NCBI GenBank assembly: GCA_033763975.1
Contig: JANRJM010000002.1
Location: 1-64,000 of the forward strand
Direction of reading: 5' to 3'
Length of the DNA: 64,000 bases
Source of the DNA: Planctomycetota bacterium
GTDB taxonomy: Bacteria; Planctomycetota; Phycisphaerae; Phycisphaerales; UBA1924
Positions 7,245 to 15,639 of the stretch are shown piece after piece; position 1 is the first letter of the stretch; every line of letters starts with the position of its first letter. A program made the translations under genes and the position numbers. The notes beneath the pieces are model-generated. The model was not told where the DNA came from. It saw only the letters and a program-made list of their open reading frames with translations, and ran no database searches.

Positions 7245-8603
7245 ATGCGCCGCCGCGTTGTCATTACCGGGTTGGGAGCCGTCACGCCTCTGGGGATGGG
7301 GATGCCCGCGCTGTGGGAGGGGCTGGTGGGCGGGCGCAGCGCGCTGGGCCCGATGACGCGGACCGATCCGTCGGGGTTCGCGTCGCGCCTGGGGGGCGAG
7401 ATCCCGAACTTTTCGGCCAAGGACCACGTGCCCAAGCACTACCGCAAGGCGGTGAAGGTGATGGCGCGCGACACCGAGATCGCCGTGGCCGCGGCGAAGG
7501 CGGCGGTTGAAGACGCCGGGCTGGTGACGCGTGGCACCGGCGACGGCACGGGGGCGCCGACGTACCCGCCCGAGCGGTTCGGGTGCCAGATCGGGTCGGG
7601 GCTGATCTCGGCCGAGACGCTGGAACTGACGATGGCGCTGGCGACGGCGGTGGGCGACGGGCCGGCCGACCACGCGGGGTTCGACATGCGGGCGTGGGGC
7701 GGGCACGAGGGCTCGGGCGGGATGAACAACCTGCCCCCGCTGTGGATGCTGAAGTACCTGCCCAACATGCTGGCGTGCCACGTGACGATCATCCACGGCG
7801 CGGAGGGGCCCAGCAACACGCTGACGTGCGCCGAGGCGAGCGGGCTGCTGTGCATCGGCGAAGGAACGCGGGTGATCGAACGCCACGCGGCGGACGGGTG
7901 CTACTGCGGCGGGGCCGAGGCGAAGCTGATGCTGATGGGCCTGTGCCGCCTGACGTTCGCGGAGCGCCTGGCGCCGACGGGCGAAGAAACCGACGGCTCG
8001 CGGGTGGTGAGGCCGTTTGACCCCGGCTCGGCGGGCTCGCTGCTGGGCGAGGGCGGCGCGATCGTGGTGCTGGAATCGCTGGAGACGGCGACGGCGCGCG
8101 GGGCGCGGGTGTACGCGGAAGTGGCGGGGTTCGGGGCGGCGCACAGCGGGCCCCCGCTCTTCGCGCCCCTGCCCGCGCCGACGCAGGACGCGTGCAACGA
8201 GGGGCTGGCGTTCGCGATCGAGGCGGCGTTGGCCGACGCGGGGATCGGCCCGGGCGAGATCGACGCGATCGTGCCGCAGGGCCTGGGCGCGCCCGCCGTG
8301 GACGCCCGCGAACTGGGCGCGCTGCGCGCGGTGTTCGGGGCGCGCCTGGCGGAGATCCCGCTGGTGACGCTGACGCCGGCGATCGGCGACCTGTTCGCGG
8401 GGCACGGGGCGGTGCAGGCGGCGGTGGGCGCGATGTGCGTGCGGGAGCAGCGCCTGCCGGCGCGCCTGCACGCGGGAACACCCGCGCCCGACGCGCGGTG
8501 CGGGGCCGACGCGGCCCGGGCCGCGGAAGTGCGCCACCTGCTGGTCACCACCGCGTCCATGGGCGGTCAGAACGCGGCGTTGGTGCTGCGGCGGGCCCGG
8601 TAA
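7245..8603 (+). CDS. beta-ketoacyl-ACP synthase-like protein with altered active site (Cys-Gln-Asp)
   Basis: 452 residues, thiolase fold of the FabF type: RRRVVITGLGAVTPLG at the N-terminus and GGQNAALVL at the C-terminus. The nucleophile is kept (Cys195 in LTCAEASG). The first catalytic His, normally in HGTGT, is Gln345 (QGLGAP), and the second, normally in the KSxxGH motif, aligns with Asp382 (AIGDLFAGHGAV). A nearby GH at 387-388 is out of register. This differs from classical chain-length factors, which lose the Cys. It is the first gene of a three-gene set with a GxxExxY protein and a complete ketosynthase, suggesting a non-condensing subunit of a heterodimer; that is inference. Confidence 0.85.
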   Translation: MRRRVVITGLGAVTPLGMGMPALWEGLVGGRSALGPMTRTDPSGFASRLGGEIPNFSAKDHVPKHYRKAVKVMARDTEIAVAAAKAAVEDAGLVTRGTGDGTGAPTYPPERFGCQIGSGLISAETLELTMALATAVGDGPADHAGFDMRAWGGHEGSGGMNNLPPLWMLKYLPNMLACHVTIIHGAEGPSNTLTCAEASGLLCIGEGTRVIERHAADGCYCGGAEAKLMLMGLCRLTFAERLAPTGEETDGSRVVRPFDPGSAGSLLGEGGAIVVLESLETATARGARVYAEVAGFGAAHSGPPLFAPLPAPTQDACNEGLAFAIEAALADAGIGPGEIDAIVPQGLGAPAVDARELGALRAVFGARLAEIPLVTLTPAIGDLFAGHGAVQAAVGAMCVREQRLPARLHAGTPAPDARCGADAARAAEVRHLLVTTASMGGQNAALVLRRAR

Positions 8604-8715
8604 ACCTTCTGGGAATCATGGGCCCGGGCGGTGCGGGCGGCTTACGATGGCGGGCGGCTGCGGACGGGCGTCGCGAACGCCATTTCCGGCGGACGGCACA
8701 GGGAGCGGAGCAAAC

Positions 8716-9312
8716 ATGTCGAACGACAATCAGCGCGATGATTACCGGCCGTACGGGGGCAGACCGCCCCGGGGCGGGCCGGGCGGGCCGGGCGGGCACG
8801 GCGGCGGGTATGGCGGGGGCCCGCGCGAGCGGCGCGGCGTGCCGCTGTCGGAACTGGACCCAACGACGACCGAGGCGTCGCGGAAGGTTATCGGAGCGGC
8901 GATCGAGGTGCATCGGGCGCTGGGGCCGGGGTTCCCGCGCGAGGTGTACGCGAACGCGCTGAAGGTGGAGCTCGACGCCTTGGGCGTGAAGCACGAGACG
9001 GGGCGGAAGATCCCCGTGCGCTACAAGGACAAGCCGATCGGAGAGATCACGACGGACCTGTACGTCGAGAACCGGTTCATCGTGACGGTGATGGGCGTGG
9101 CGGGGATGGTCGGCACGCCGGAGCGGCTGGCGCTGCGGGCGCAGCTCAAGGCGGCGGACTTCGAACTCGGGCTGATCATCAACTTCGGCGACCGGCGCCT
9201 GAAGGACGGGCTGGTGCGGGTGGTGAACATCGACAAGATCCGGGCCGAAAAGGGCCTGGGCGAGGGCGATGATTTCGACGACGCGGGCTCGACGCACGAC
9301 TTTGAGAACTAG
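8716..9312 (+). CDS. GxxExxY family protein, catalytic ExK missing
   Basis: ATG at 8716 preceded by GGAGCGGAG gives 198 residues. The first 40 are rich in Gly, Arg and Pro (RPPRGGPGGPGG), like an RGG tail. The domain that follows matches the GxxExxY/PDDEXK_3 family: AIEVHRALGPGFPREVYANAL, then IPVRYKDKPIGEITTDLYV and LKAADFELGLIINFG. The signature itself is shifted (G-F-P-R-E-V-Y). Asp114 of the nuclease core is kept, but where relatives have ELK the sequence is T124-V-M126. The protein is thus probably not a nuclease. It sits between two ketosynthase genes, 112 bases after the first and 18 before the second. Confidence 0.85.
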   Translation: MSNDNQRDDYRPYGGRPPRGGPGGPGGHGGGYGGGPRERRGVPLSELDPTTTEASRKVIGAAIEVHRALGPGFPREVYANALKVELDALGVKHETGRKIPVRYKDKPIGEITTDLYVENRFIVTVMGVAGMVGTPERLALRAQLKAADFELGLIINFGDRRLKDGLVRVVNIDKIRAEKGLGEGDDFDDAGSTHDFEN

Positions 9313-9330
9313 CCCTCCAACGCTTCCGCC

Positions 9331-10659
9331 ATGAACGTGCGCACGCGACGGGTCGTCATCACGGGGATGGGATGGGTCACGCCTCTCGGGCACGAGGTCG
9401 AGGGGGTGTGGCGCCGGCTGCTGGCGGGCGAGGCGGCGTTCGGGCCGGTGACGCGGTTCGACGCCTCGACCTTCGCGACGAACTTCGCCGCGGAGGTGAA
9501 GGGGTTCTCGCTGGACGCCCACCTGGCGGACGCGTCCGCGCACGCGGGCTCGGGGCGTTCGACGATGTTCGCGCTGGCGGCGGCGGCGCAGGCGTGGCGC
9601 CAGAGCGGGCTGCGCGACGTGTCGCCCCGGCGGGTGGGCATGTACCTTGGCGCGGGCGAGGGGTCGCTGGACTTCGGGAACTTCGTCGCGACGAACCTGG
9701 CGGCGTACGACCCGGCGACGCGGGCGCTGTCGGACGCGGGCTGGGCCCGGGCCGCCCTGCGCCTGATGCGCGCGCGGACCGAGCTGGAGCAGGAGCCCAA
9801 CGCGACGCTGGCGCACCTAGCGATGGAGTTCCCGATCCGCGGGCCGAGCTTCAACTGCATGACGGCGTGCGCGGCGAGCACGCAGGCGGTGGGCGAGGCG
9901 TTCGAGATCATCCGTCGTGGCGACGCGGACGTGATGCTGGGCGGGGGCACGCACAGCATGATCCACCCGCTGGGGATGACGGGGTTCATCCGGCTGACGG
10001 CGATGTCGACGCGTCGGGACGACCCGATGCACGCGTCGCGCCCGTTCTCGGCGGATCGCGACGGGTTCGTGATGGGCGAAGGGTGCGGGATGCTGGTGCT
10101 GGAGGAGCTGTCGCACGCGCGGGCGCGGGGCGCGACGCCGCTGGCGGAGATCGCGGGGTACGGGTCGTCGGCGGACGCGTTCCGCATCACGGACATCCAG
10201 CCGGACGGGAAGGGGGCGGTGTCGGCGATGGTGCAGGCATGCCGCCAGGCGGGGATCAACCCGCGCGAGCCGGGCGAGGACGGGCGGCCGCAGGTGCACT
10301 ATGTCTCGGCGCACGGGACGGGGACGCAGGAGAACGATCGGATCGAGACGATCGCGGTGAAGTCGCTCTTCGGCCCGCTCGCCGGAGCGGTGCCGTTCAG
10401 CAGCGTGAAGAGCCAGTTCGGGCACCTGATCCAGGCGGCGGGCGCGGTGGAGTTGATCACGTGCGTGCAGGCGATCCGCACGGGGTGGATCCCCGGGACG
10501 ATGAACCTGCACGCGCCCGACCCCGAGTGCGACCTGGACTACGTGGCGAACGCCGCGCGCGACCTGGGCCCGGCGGGCGGGGTCGACGTGTGCCTCTCGA
10601 ACAGCTTCGGCTTCGGCGGGCAGAACAACACGCTGTGCGTGCGCCGGTTCCGCGACTAG
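9331..10659 (+). CDS. beta-ketoacyl-ACP synthase, FabF-type, with complete active site
   Basis: 442 residues. All catalytic residues are visible: Cys180 (MTACAAST), His328 (SAHGTGTQEND) and His365 (VKSQFGHLIQAAGA). It would condense malonyl-ACP with an acyl primer in fatty acid or polyketide-like synthesis in the cytoplasm. The insert around residues 100-165 is longer than in E. coli FabF. Its stop TAG shares the palindrome CTAG (10656-10659) with the stop of the converging DUF1634 gene. No acyl carrier protein, ketoreductase or dehydratase gene is nearby, so whether it serves housekeeping or a special lipid is open. Confidence 0.9.
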   Translation: MNVRTRRVVITGMGWVTPLGHEVEGVWRRLLAGEAAFGPVTRFDASTFATNFAAEVKGFSLDAHLADASAHAGSGRSTMFALAAAAQAWRQSGLRDVSPRRVGMYLGAGEGSLDFGNFVATNLAAYDPATRALSDAGWARAALRLMRARTELEQEPNATLAHLAMEFPIRGPSFNCMTACAASTQAVGEAFEIIRRGDADVMLGGGTHSMIHPLGMTGFIRLTAMSTRRDDPMHASRPFSADRDGFVMGEGCGMLVLEELSHARARGATPLAEIAGYGSSADAFRITDIQPDGKGAVSAMVQACRQAGINPREPGEDGRPQVHYVSAHGTGTQENDRIETIAVKSLFGPLAGAVPFSSVKSQFGHLIQAAGAVELITCVQAIRTGWIPGTMNLHAPDPECDLDYVANAARDLGPAGGVDVCLSNSFGFGGQNNTLCVRRFRD

Positions 10660-11078
10660 ACGCGCACGCCCAGCAGCCCGGCGAGCAGGGCGCCCAGCAC
10701 GATGAGCGAGACCACGACGTAGAGCCGATCGCGCCGCAGCGCGAACGACACGAGCGCGGTGATGACGCGCGCGACGGGCGTCAGCACCAGCAGCACGACG
10801 CCCAGTTGCATGATCGCGCGGGGGTCGAGGCGCGAGAGGCCCGCGAAGAGATCGCGCAGCGTCGAGGGCGACGCGGGCGTGAAGGCCGCGTAGGAGGGCC
10901 GGGCGGCGTCGGGGCGCGTGAGGTGCAGCAGCGCGCCGATGAGCAGGATCGACGCGGCCAGGAGCGTGGCGACGGTGAGGATGTTCGCGAGGCGGGCTTC
11001 CAGCCGGCGCTGCGGCGCGGGGTTCGGCGGGGGCGCGGGGTCGGGCGGGAGCGACGTGGAGCGCGGCGGACGGGTCAT
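10656..11078 (-). CDS. DUF1634 family membrane protein
   Basis: 140 residues. A Pro-rich cytoplasmic N-terminus is followed by three hydrophobic segments (about 33-53, 88-108 and 118-138). ATG at 11078 overlaps the TGA of the TauE-like gene (ATGA). DUF1634 proteins are commonly encoded next to TauE/SafE transporters and are thought to be accessory to them; no reaction is known. The end overlaps the converging ketosynthase by four bases. Confidence 0.82.
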   Translation of the reverse strand: MTRPPRSTSLPPDPAPPPNPAPQRRLEARLANILTVATLLAASILLIGALLHLTRPDAARPSYAAFTPASPSTLRDLFAGLSRLDPRAIMQLGVVLLVLTPVARVITALVSFALRRDRLYVVVSLIVLGALLAGLLGVRV

Positions 11079-11917
11079 GCGAAGCCCCCCGTGAGGGCGC
11101 GGCGGAGCATCTCGACGCCCGCGAGCGTCACGATGCCCGCGAAGATGAACCGCAGCGTGCGGACGTGGATCCGGGGAAGCACGCGTGCGCCGGCGAGCGC
11201 ACCGGCGAGCGCGCCCAGCGCGACGGGAGCGCACAGGGCGGGCTCGATCTGGCCCCGCTGAAAGTAGATGCCCGCGGACGCCGCGGCGGTGACGCCGATC
11301 ATGAAGTTGCTCGTGGTGGTCGACACCTTGTACGGCAGGCGCATCGCGCGGTCCATGGCGAGGACCTTGAGCACGCCCCCGCCGATGCCCACGACGGCGG
11401 AGAGCATGCCGGCGAGGATCATGATGCCGAAGCCGAGAGGCACGCGGCACGCGCGGTAGGCGATCGGCCCCGCGGGCCCGGGGTACGTGGACTCCAAGCC
11501 CAGGCGGCGGGAGAGGGGGTCGGGCGGCAGGCTGAGATCGACCGGGGGCGGGGGCGTGCGGATCGCGCCCCACGCGGAGTACATGGCGACGAGGGCGAAG
11601 ATGATCGCGACGCCCGCGCGCGGGAGCACGCCGGCGATGGCGGCGCCGGCGATCGCCCCCAGCACCGTCGCGACCTGCAGGAGCATCGCGACGCGGAGGT
11701 TGGTGAAGCCCTCGCGCATGAACGCGGCGGCGGCGCCGGAACTGGTGGCGATGACCACGATGAGCGAGGCGCCCACGGCGTACTTGAGATCGACCCCGAA
11801 GACGAGCACCAGCAGGGGCACGAGGACCACGCCCCCGCCCAGGCCTGTGAGCGAGCCGAGAAGCCCCGCGCCGGCGGCGCTCAGGAGCAGAACGAAGGTG
11901 AAGAGCGCGGGATCGAT
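11075..11917 (-). CDS. TauE/SafE family sulfite/anion exporter with no standard start codon in the expected place
   Basis: The transporter reads AGAGLLGSLTGLGGGVVLVP at its first membrane segment, the Gly-rich hallmark of TauE/SafE, and has about eight hydrophobic segments with a repeat of the motif (ILAGMLSAVVGIGGGVLKV). The only ATG/GTG-type start in frame is GTG 11830, which would remove that first segment. Upstream of it the frame is open to a TAG at 11930-11932 and offers only ATC (11917), GTC or CTG codons. I place the start at ATC 11917 (280 residues) because it restores the usual N-terminus. Coupled by ATGA to the DUF1634 gene. Confidence 0.78.
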   Translation of the reverse strand: MDPALFTFVLLLSAAGAGLLGSLTGLGGGVVLVPLLVLVFGVDLKYAVGASLIVVIATSSGAAAAFMREGFTNLRVAMLLQVATVLGAIAGAAIAGVLPRAGVAIIFALVAMYSAWGAIRTPPPPVDLSLPPDPLSRRLGLESTYPGPAGPIAYRACRVPLGFGIMILAGMLSAVVGIGGGVLKVLAMDRAMRLPYKVSTTTSNFMIGVTAAASAGIYFQRGQIEPALCAPVALGALAGALAGARVLPRIHVRTLRFIFAGIVTLAGVEMLRRALTGGFA

Positions 11918-11952
11918 GGCGCGGACAGGCTAGCAGCGTCCCCGCGCGGGCG

Positions 11953-14559
11953 TCACACCGGGCACGGTTCGCCGGCGATGACGCGCGCGAGGGTCTCGAG
12001 GTCGAAGGCGTCGACGTTGCCGTCGCGGTTGAAGTCCGGGTCCAGGCCGATGGGGTTGTCGGCGCCGCCGACGACCTGTTCGAGGTAGAGCAGGTCGAAC
12101 TGGTCGGAGACGCCGTCGCCGTTGTAATCGGTCATGCAGTCGGGCGGGACGACCAGCATGATGGGCGAGAGTTGGGTCTCGAAGCAGGTCTGGCGGGCGT
12201 AGGAGAGGTAGCTGCCGGCGGCGTTGGGGCCGAGGCCCGTGATGGTGAGGGTGCGGGTGGCGGCGCCGCTGATGACGCCGACGCCCGCGAGCGGGCCGTC
12301 GACGAGCTGCACGCCGTCCTTCAGCCAACGGACGCTGGTGGCGACGCCCTCGAACTGCCAGTCGAGGGTGACGGACTCGCCCTGCCCGCGGAAGACGATG
12401 GGTTCGGGCGCGCTGGTGGTGCGGATGCGGGCCGAGGTGTCGAGGTGCGCGATGAACGACTGGGGCTGGGCGTAGTTCTGATCGGTGTACAGGAACGCGC
12501 CGCCGACGAGCACGCCCGCGTCGGTGGCCAGGAGCGATGGTGGGCGGGCGCTGATGGATTGCAGGCCCCAGGAGACGCGCGGGTTGATCGGCATGAGCCC
12601 GTGGGCGGCCCAGGCGCGCCCGTCCCAGGAGTAGACCTGCTGGAACATGCCGTTGTTGAGGTCGGCGGCGATGTACATGAAATCGTCGTTGGCGGCGAGG
12701 GCGGGCCCGACCGTGCCGGTCACGTTGGTGGGCATGTTCGCGACGAGCTCCCAGCCCCCGGCGCTCCAGGCGTACACCAAGCTCCCGCCCGCGGCGTACA
12801 GCGTGTCGCGGAAGACACCTAGGACGCTCGCCCGCGTGACGGCCTGGGGAAGGGGCATCGCCTGGAACGCCGCCCCGTCCCACTTGTAGACGCGCGGGAT
12901 CTGGAACTGGTCGACGCCGCTGGTGAAGGCCTCGCCGTTCACCAGGACGATGCGTCCGCTCCACGTCGGGATGGGGAGGCTGCGCCACGACGTGCCGTTC
13001 CACGCGAAGAGCCCGTTGAAGAAGCCGGTGGAGAGCGTCTCGGCGGTGGCGGCCCAGAGCTCGCCGTTCACTACGCCGAGCCAAACGGGGGGCGATTCGA
13101 GCCCCTCGCCCAGCGCGTTCCAGCCCTGGCCGTCCCAGTACGCGACCTTGTTGGCGTCGACGGCGCCGGCGAGATCAAACTGCCCGCCGACGGCGAAGCC
13201 GTTCTGGAAGCGGCAGACGGCCCAGGCCTGAGCGTTGAGGCCCGGCGCGAAGGGGGTCCAGAAGCCGTCTTCTGATCGGAGGCCGATGTAGCCAGCGGGC
13301 TGACTGCCCGCGCTGGGGAAGCGGCCGACGCCGAGCACGGAGCCGTTGTCCCAGGCGATCATGGAGGTGACGCGGGCGTTGACGCCGCGGGAGAGGGGGA
13401 CGACATCGGTGCCGTCGAACTGGGCGATGGCCCGAACGTAGCGGAAGTTCTGCTGGTTGTTGAGGTCGGCGGGGCCGAAGTTGCCGCCCAGGATGAGCTG
13501 GCCGTTGTACTCGCCCAGGGCGCGGATCGTGAGGATGGCGGGCCCGTACCAGCGTGCGGGGCCGACGGGGAACCACTCGTTGCCGCTGCGGCGGAGGATG
13601 GCGGCGTTGGCATTGGAACTGCCCGTGAAGAGGTACAGGAAGCCCTGGTAGCGGGCGATGGAGCGTGCGGAGGCGGGCAGCGTGGTCTGGAGCGGCGTCC
13701 AGGTGGCGCCGTCGAACTTCATGACGCCGGGCTGCTCGTTGGTCTGGAAGAGTCGGAAGTCGCCGGCGACGTAGAGGTCTTCGCCCTCGGCGAGGAGCGC
13801 GGTGATGCTGCCGTTGCACTGGAACGGGCAGGAGACGGGGGGCGGGAGCGGGTTGAAACCGATGCCGTTGAACGTCGCAACGCGGTAGGGGAACGACCCG
13901 GCGACGACGAGCGAGCCGTTGTAGATGGTCATGGCCTCGACGCGCGAGTTGCTCGCGCCGGGGCCGACGGTGGAGAACGAGGTGGTGAGCCAGGCGGAGC
14001 CGGAGAGCCGCGCGAAGTCGGCGCCCTGCTGCCCGCTGACGGTGAAGTCGCCGCCGGCGTACAGGGTGCCGTCGTGCGAGGCGAGGGACGTGATCGCGGA
14101 CCCGCCGAACAGAGCCCCGACGGTCGACCACGACGTGCCGTCGTAACGGGCGACCTGGAGGACGTGCTGCGAGTCGTTGTTCACCGTAAAGCGTCCGCCG
14201 GCGTAGAGGTCGCCGTTGTGGACGGCGAGGGCGAAGACGCCGTCGGTGGTGCCGATGCCGGTGCCCAGGCCGGCGCCCAGGGCGCGCCAGGTGCGTCCGT
14301 CCCAGGCGGCGACGCCGCGGGCGGGCACGCCGTCCATCGAGCCGAAGGACCCGGCGACGACGAGGAGTTCGGGCTGCGGGCCCGGGCCGTCGGGGTCCCA
14401 GCGGACCGAGGCGTCCGTGCGCGGGGCGACGGTCGACATCGGCGCCACTTCGCCCGCGCCGATGAAACCCGAGTCGTTGACGAAGCCGGTGGGGCAGGGC
14501 GTCTGGGCGTGTGCGAGCCCCGCGAAAAGAACGGTCAACCCGAGAAACAGCGTGCGCAT
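11953..14559 (-). CDS. large exported beta-propeller-like protein with Ig-like and dockerin-like C-terminus
   Basis: ATG at 14559 begins a clean signal peptide (MRTLFLGLTVLFAGLAHAQ), giving 868 residues. From about 40 to 700 the protein consists of repeats of the kind WDGRTWRALGAGLG / NGDLYAGGRFTV / VAGSF, spaced about 45-50 residues, as in delta-60/Kelch-like propellers. An Ig-like strand pattern follows (about 720-800). The end carries two Ca-loop motifs, DYNGDGVSDQFDLLYL and DFNRDGNVDAFDLETL, resembling type I dockerin repeats, common at the C-termini of planctomycete exported proteins. Probably cell-surface; ligand unknown. Confidence 0.82.
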   Translation of the reverse strand: MRTLFLGLTVLFAGLAHAQTPCPTGFVNDSGFIGAGEVAPMSTVAPRTDASVRWDPDGPGPQPELLVVAGSFGSMDGVPARGVAAWDGRTWRALGAGLGTGIGTTDGVFALAVHNGDLYAGGRFTVNNDSQHVLQVARYDGTSWSTVGALFGGSAITSLASHDGTLYAGGDFTVSGQQGADFARLSGSAWLTTSFSTVGPGASNSRVEAMTIYNGSLVVAGSFPYRVATFNGIGFNPLPPPVSCPFQCNGSITALLAEGEDLYVAGDFRLFQTNEQPGVMKFDGATWTPLQTTLPASARSIARYQGFLYLFTGSSNANAAILRRSGNEWFPVGPARWYGPAILTIRALGEYNGQLILGGNFGPADLNNQQNFRYVRAIAQFDGTDVVPLSRGVNARVTSMIAWDNGSVLGVGRFPSAGSQPAGYIGLRSEDGFWTPFAPGLNAQAWAVCRFQNGFAVGGQFDLAGAVDANKVAYWDGQGWNALGEGLESPPVWLGVVNGELWAATAETLSTGFFNGLFAWNGTSWRSLPIPTWSGRIVLVNGEAFTSGVDQFQIPRVYKWDGAAFQAMPLPQAVTRASVLGVFRDTLYAAGGSLVYAWSAGGWELVANMPTNVTGTVGPALAANDDFMYIAADLNNGMFQQVYSWDGRAWAAHGLMPINPRVSWGLQSISARPPSLLATDAGVLVGGAFLYTDQNYAQPQSFIAHLDTSARIRTTSAPEPIVFRGQGESVTLDWQFEGVATSVRWLKDGVQLVDGPLAGVGVISGAATRTLTITGLGPNAAGSYLSYARQTCFETQLSPIMLVVPPDCMTDYNGDGVSDQFDLLYLEQVVGGADNPIGLDPDFNRDGNVDAFDLETLARVIAGEPCPV

Positions 14560-14666
14560 CGGTATCACCCCTTGGTCCCTCTGGCGTGGTTGTACCACGG
14601 GGTGCAAGGGGGGTTGCAGAATCTGGGGACGCGGGCGGCGCGTCGCCGGCGGGCGAGGGCGGGGCC

Positions 14667-15482
14667 TTACTTCAGCAGGGCGCGAACGCGGGAAGCGGTG
14701 TCGGAGGAGATAAGGGGCCGGGCGGTGCCGCCCGGGACGTCGCAGATGTACTGCGCGGGCTCGTCGTCGTAGTTCACGACGCCGTCGTCGTCGGTGTCGC
14801 GGCGGAGCTCGATCAGGAGCTTGCGCGCCGGGGCGTAGAACTGCACGTTGGTCATGACGGTGCCGTCGGGCGTGATGACGCGGGGGTTCTCGCCCGTGGG
14901 GCCGGTGAGGATGAGCGACTGGAGGTCGCCGGCGTCGAGCACGCCGTTGCGGTTCGTGTCGCGCGTGGTGACGACGAAGAGCAGGGCGAGCGCGGGCGGC
15001 TGCGGCGTAGCGTCGCGGTGCCCGGCGGTCGGGCGTTCCACCAGCATCGAGAACCCGGAGATCACGGCGCGCGAGTCGAGCAGGGCGTGCTCGGCGTCGG
15101 TCGTGAGGTTACGGAAGACGACGTTGTGCCAGCGGACGCGGTTCACGCCGTGCTGATCGAGGTCGACCCGTGTGTACTACCGGCTCGAGGCGCGCGTGGC
15201 GGAGGGATCGCTGAACTGGTCGTCCGCGTCGAACCAGCCGTGCTCGCTCGTGATCGAGAAGGGCACCATGACCACGGGGTGCCCGGGGATCTCGGCGGGC
15301 ATGTAGAAGGTGGAACGCCCTTCGACCGGGGCACGCGTGGTCGTCATCGACAGCGTCTGCGTGTCGCGGGTGCGCGGCGTGGCCGAGCAGGCCCCGAGCG
15401 CGACGACGGCGAGCACCGCGGCGGTGATGATGCCCACGGCGCGAACACGCCGCAATCCCGATGCTTCAATGCCGGTGCGCAT
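14667..15482 (-). pseudogene. lipoprotein gene interrupted by an in-frame amber codon
   Basis: ATG at 15482 lies behind AAAAAGGAGGACGC, a strong ribosome binding site. The N-terminus is a lipoprotein signal (VLAVVALGAC, Cys at about 32). The frame runs 101 codons to a TAG at 15177-15179 and continues in the same frame without shift for 169 more codons to a stop at 14667. Across the TAG the protein reads TRASSR-stop-YTRVDLDQHGVN, so one changed base (for example TAC to TAG) explains it. The distal part has two EF-hand-like loops (DTNRNGVLDAGD, DTDDDGVVNYDD). TAG is a normal terminator elsewhere in this window. Recent nonsense mutation, sequencing error or readthrough are the options; a restart at GTG 15146 is possible. 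Confidence 0.8.
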
Positions 15483-15639
15483 GCTGCGTCCTCCTTTTTC
15501 GATGCGTCGGGGGTTGTCCCGACGGGGCGCGCAGCGCGCGCTGCGATCCGACGGTTCTGGCGGCCCCCGAGAGTCTACCGGTGGGCGGCGCGCGCGGATG
15601 CGGCCCGCCCCTACCATCCGCTCCTTCAGAGGAGTCCGC

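Noticed and set aside
7245-10659. Type II polyketide KSalpha/chain-length-factor pair
   Set aside because: The altered partner keeps Cys and loses both His, the opposite of chain-length factors, and no acyl carrier protein, reductase or cyclase gene is near.
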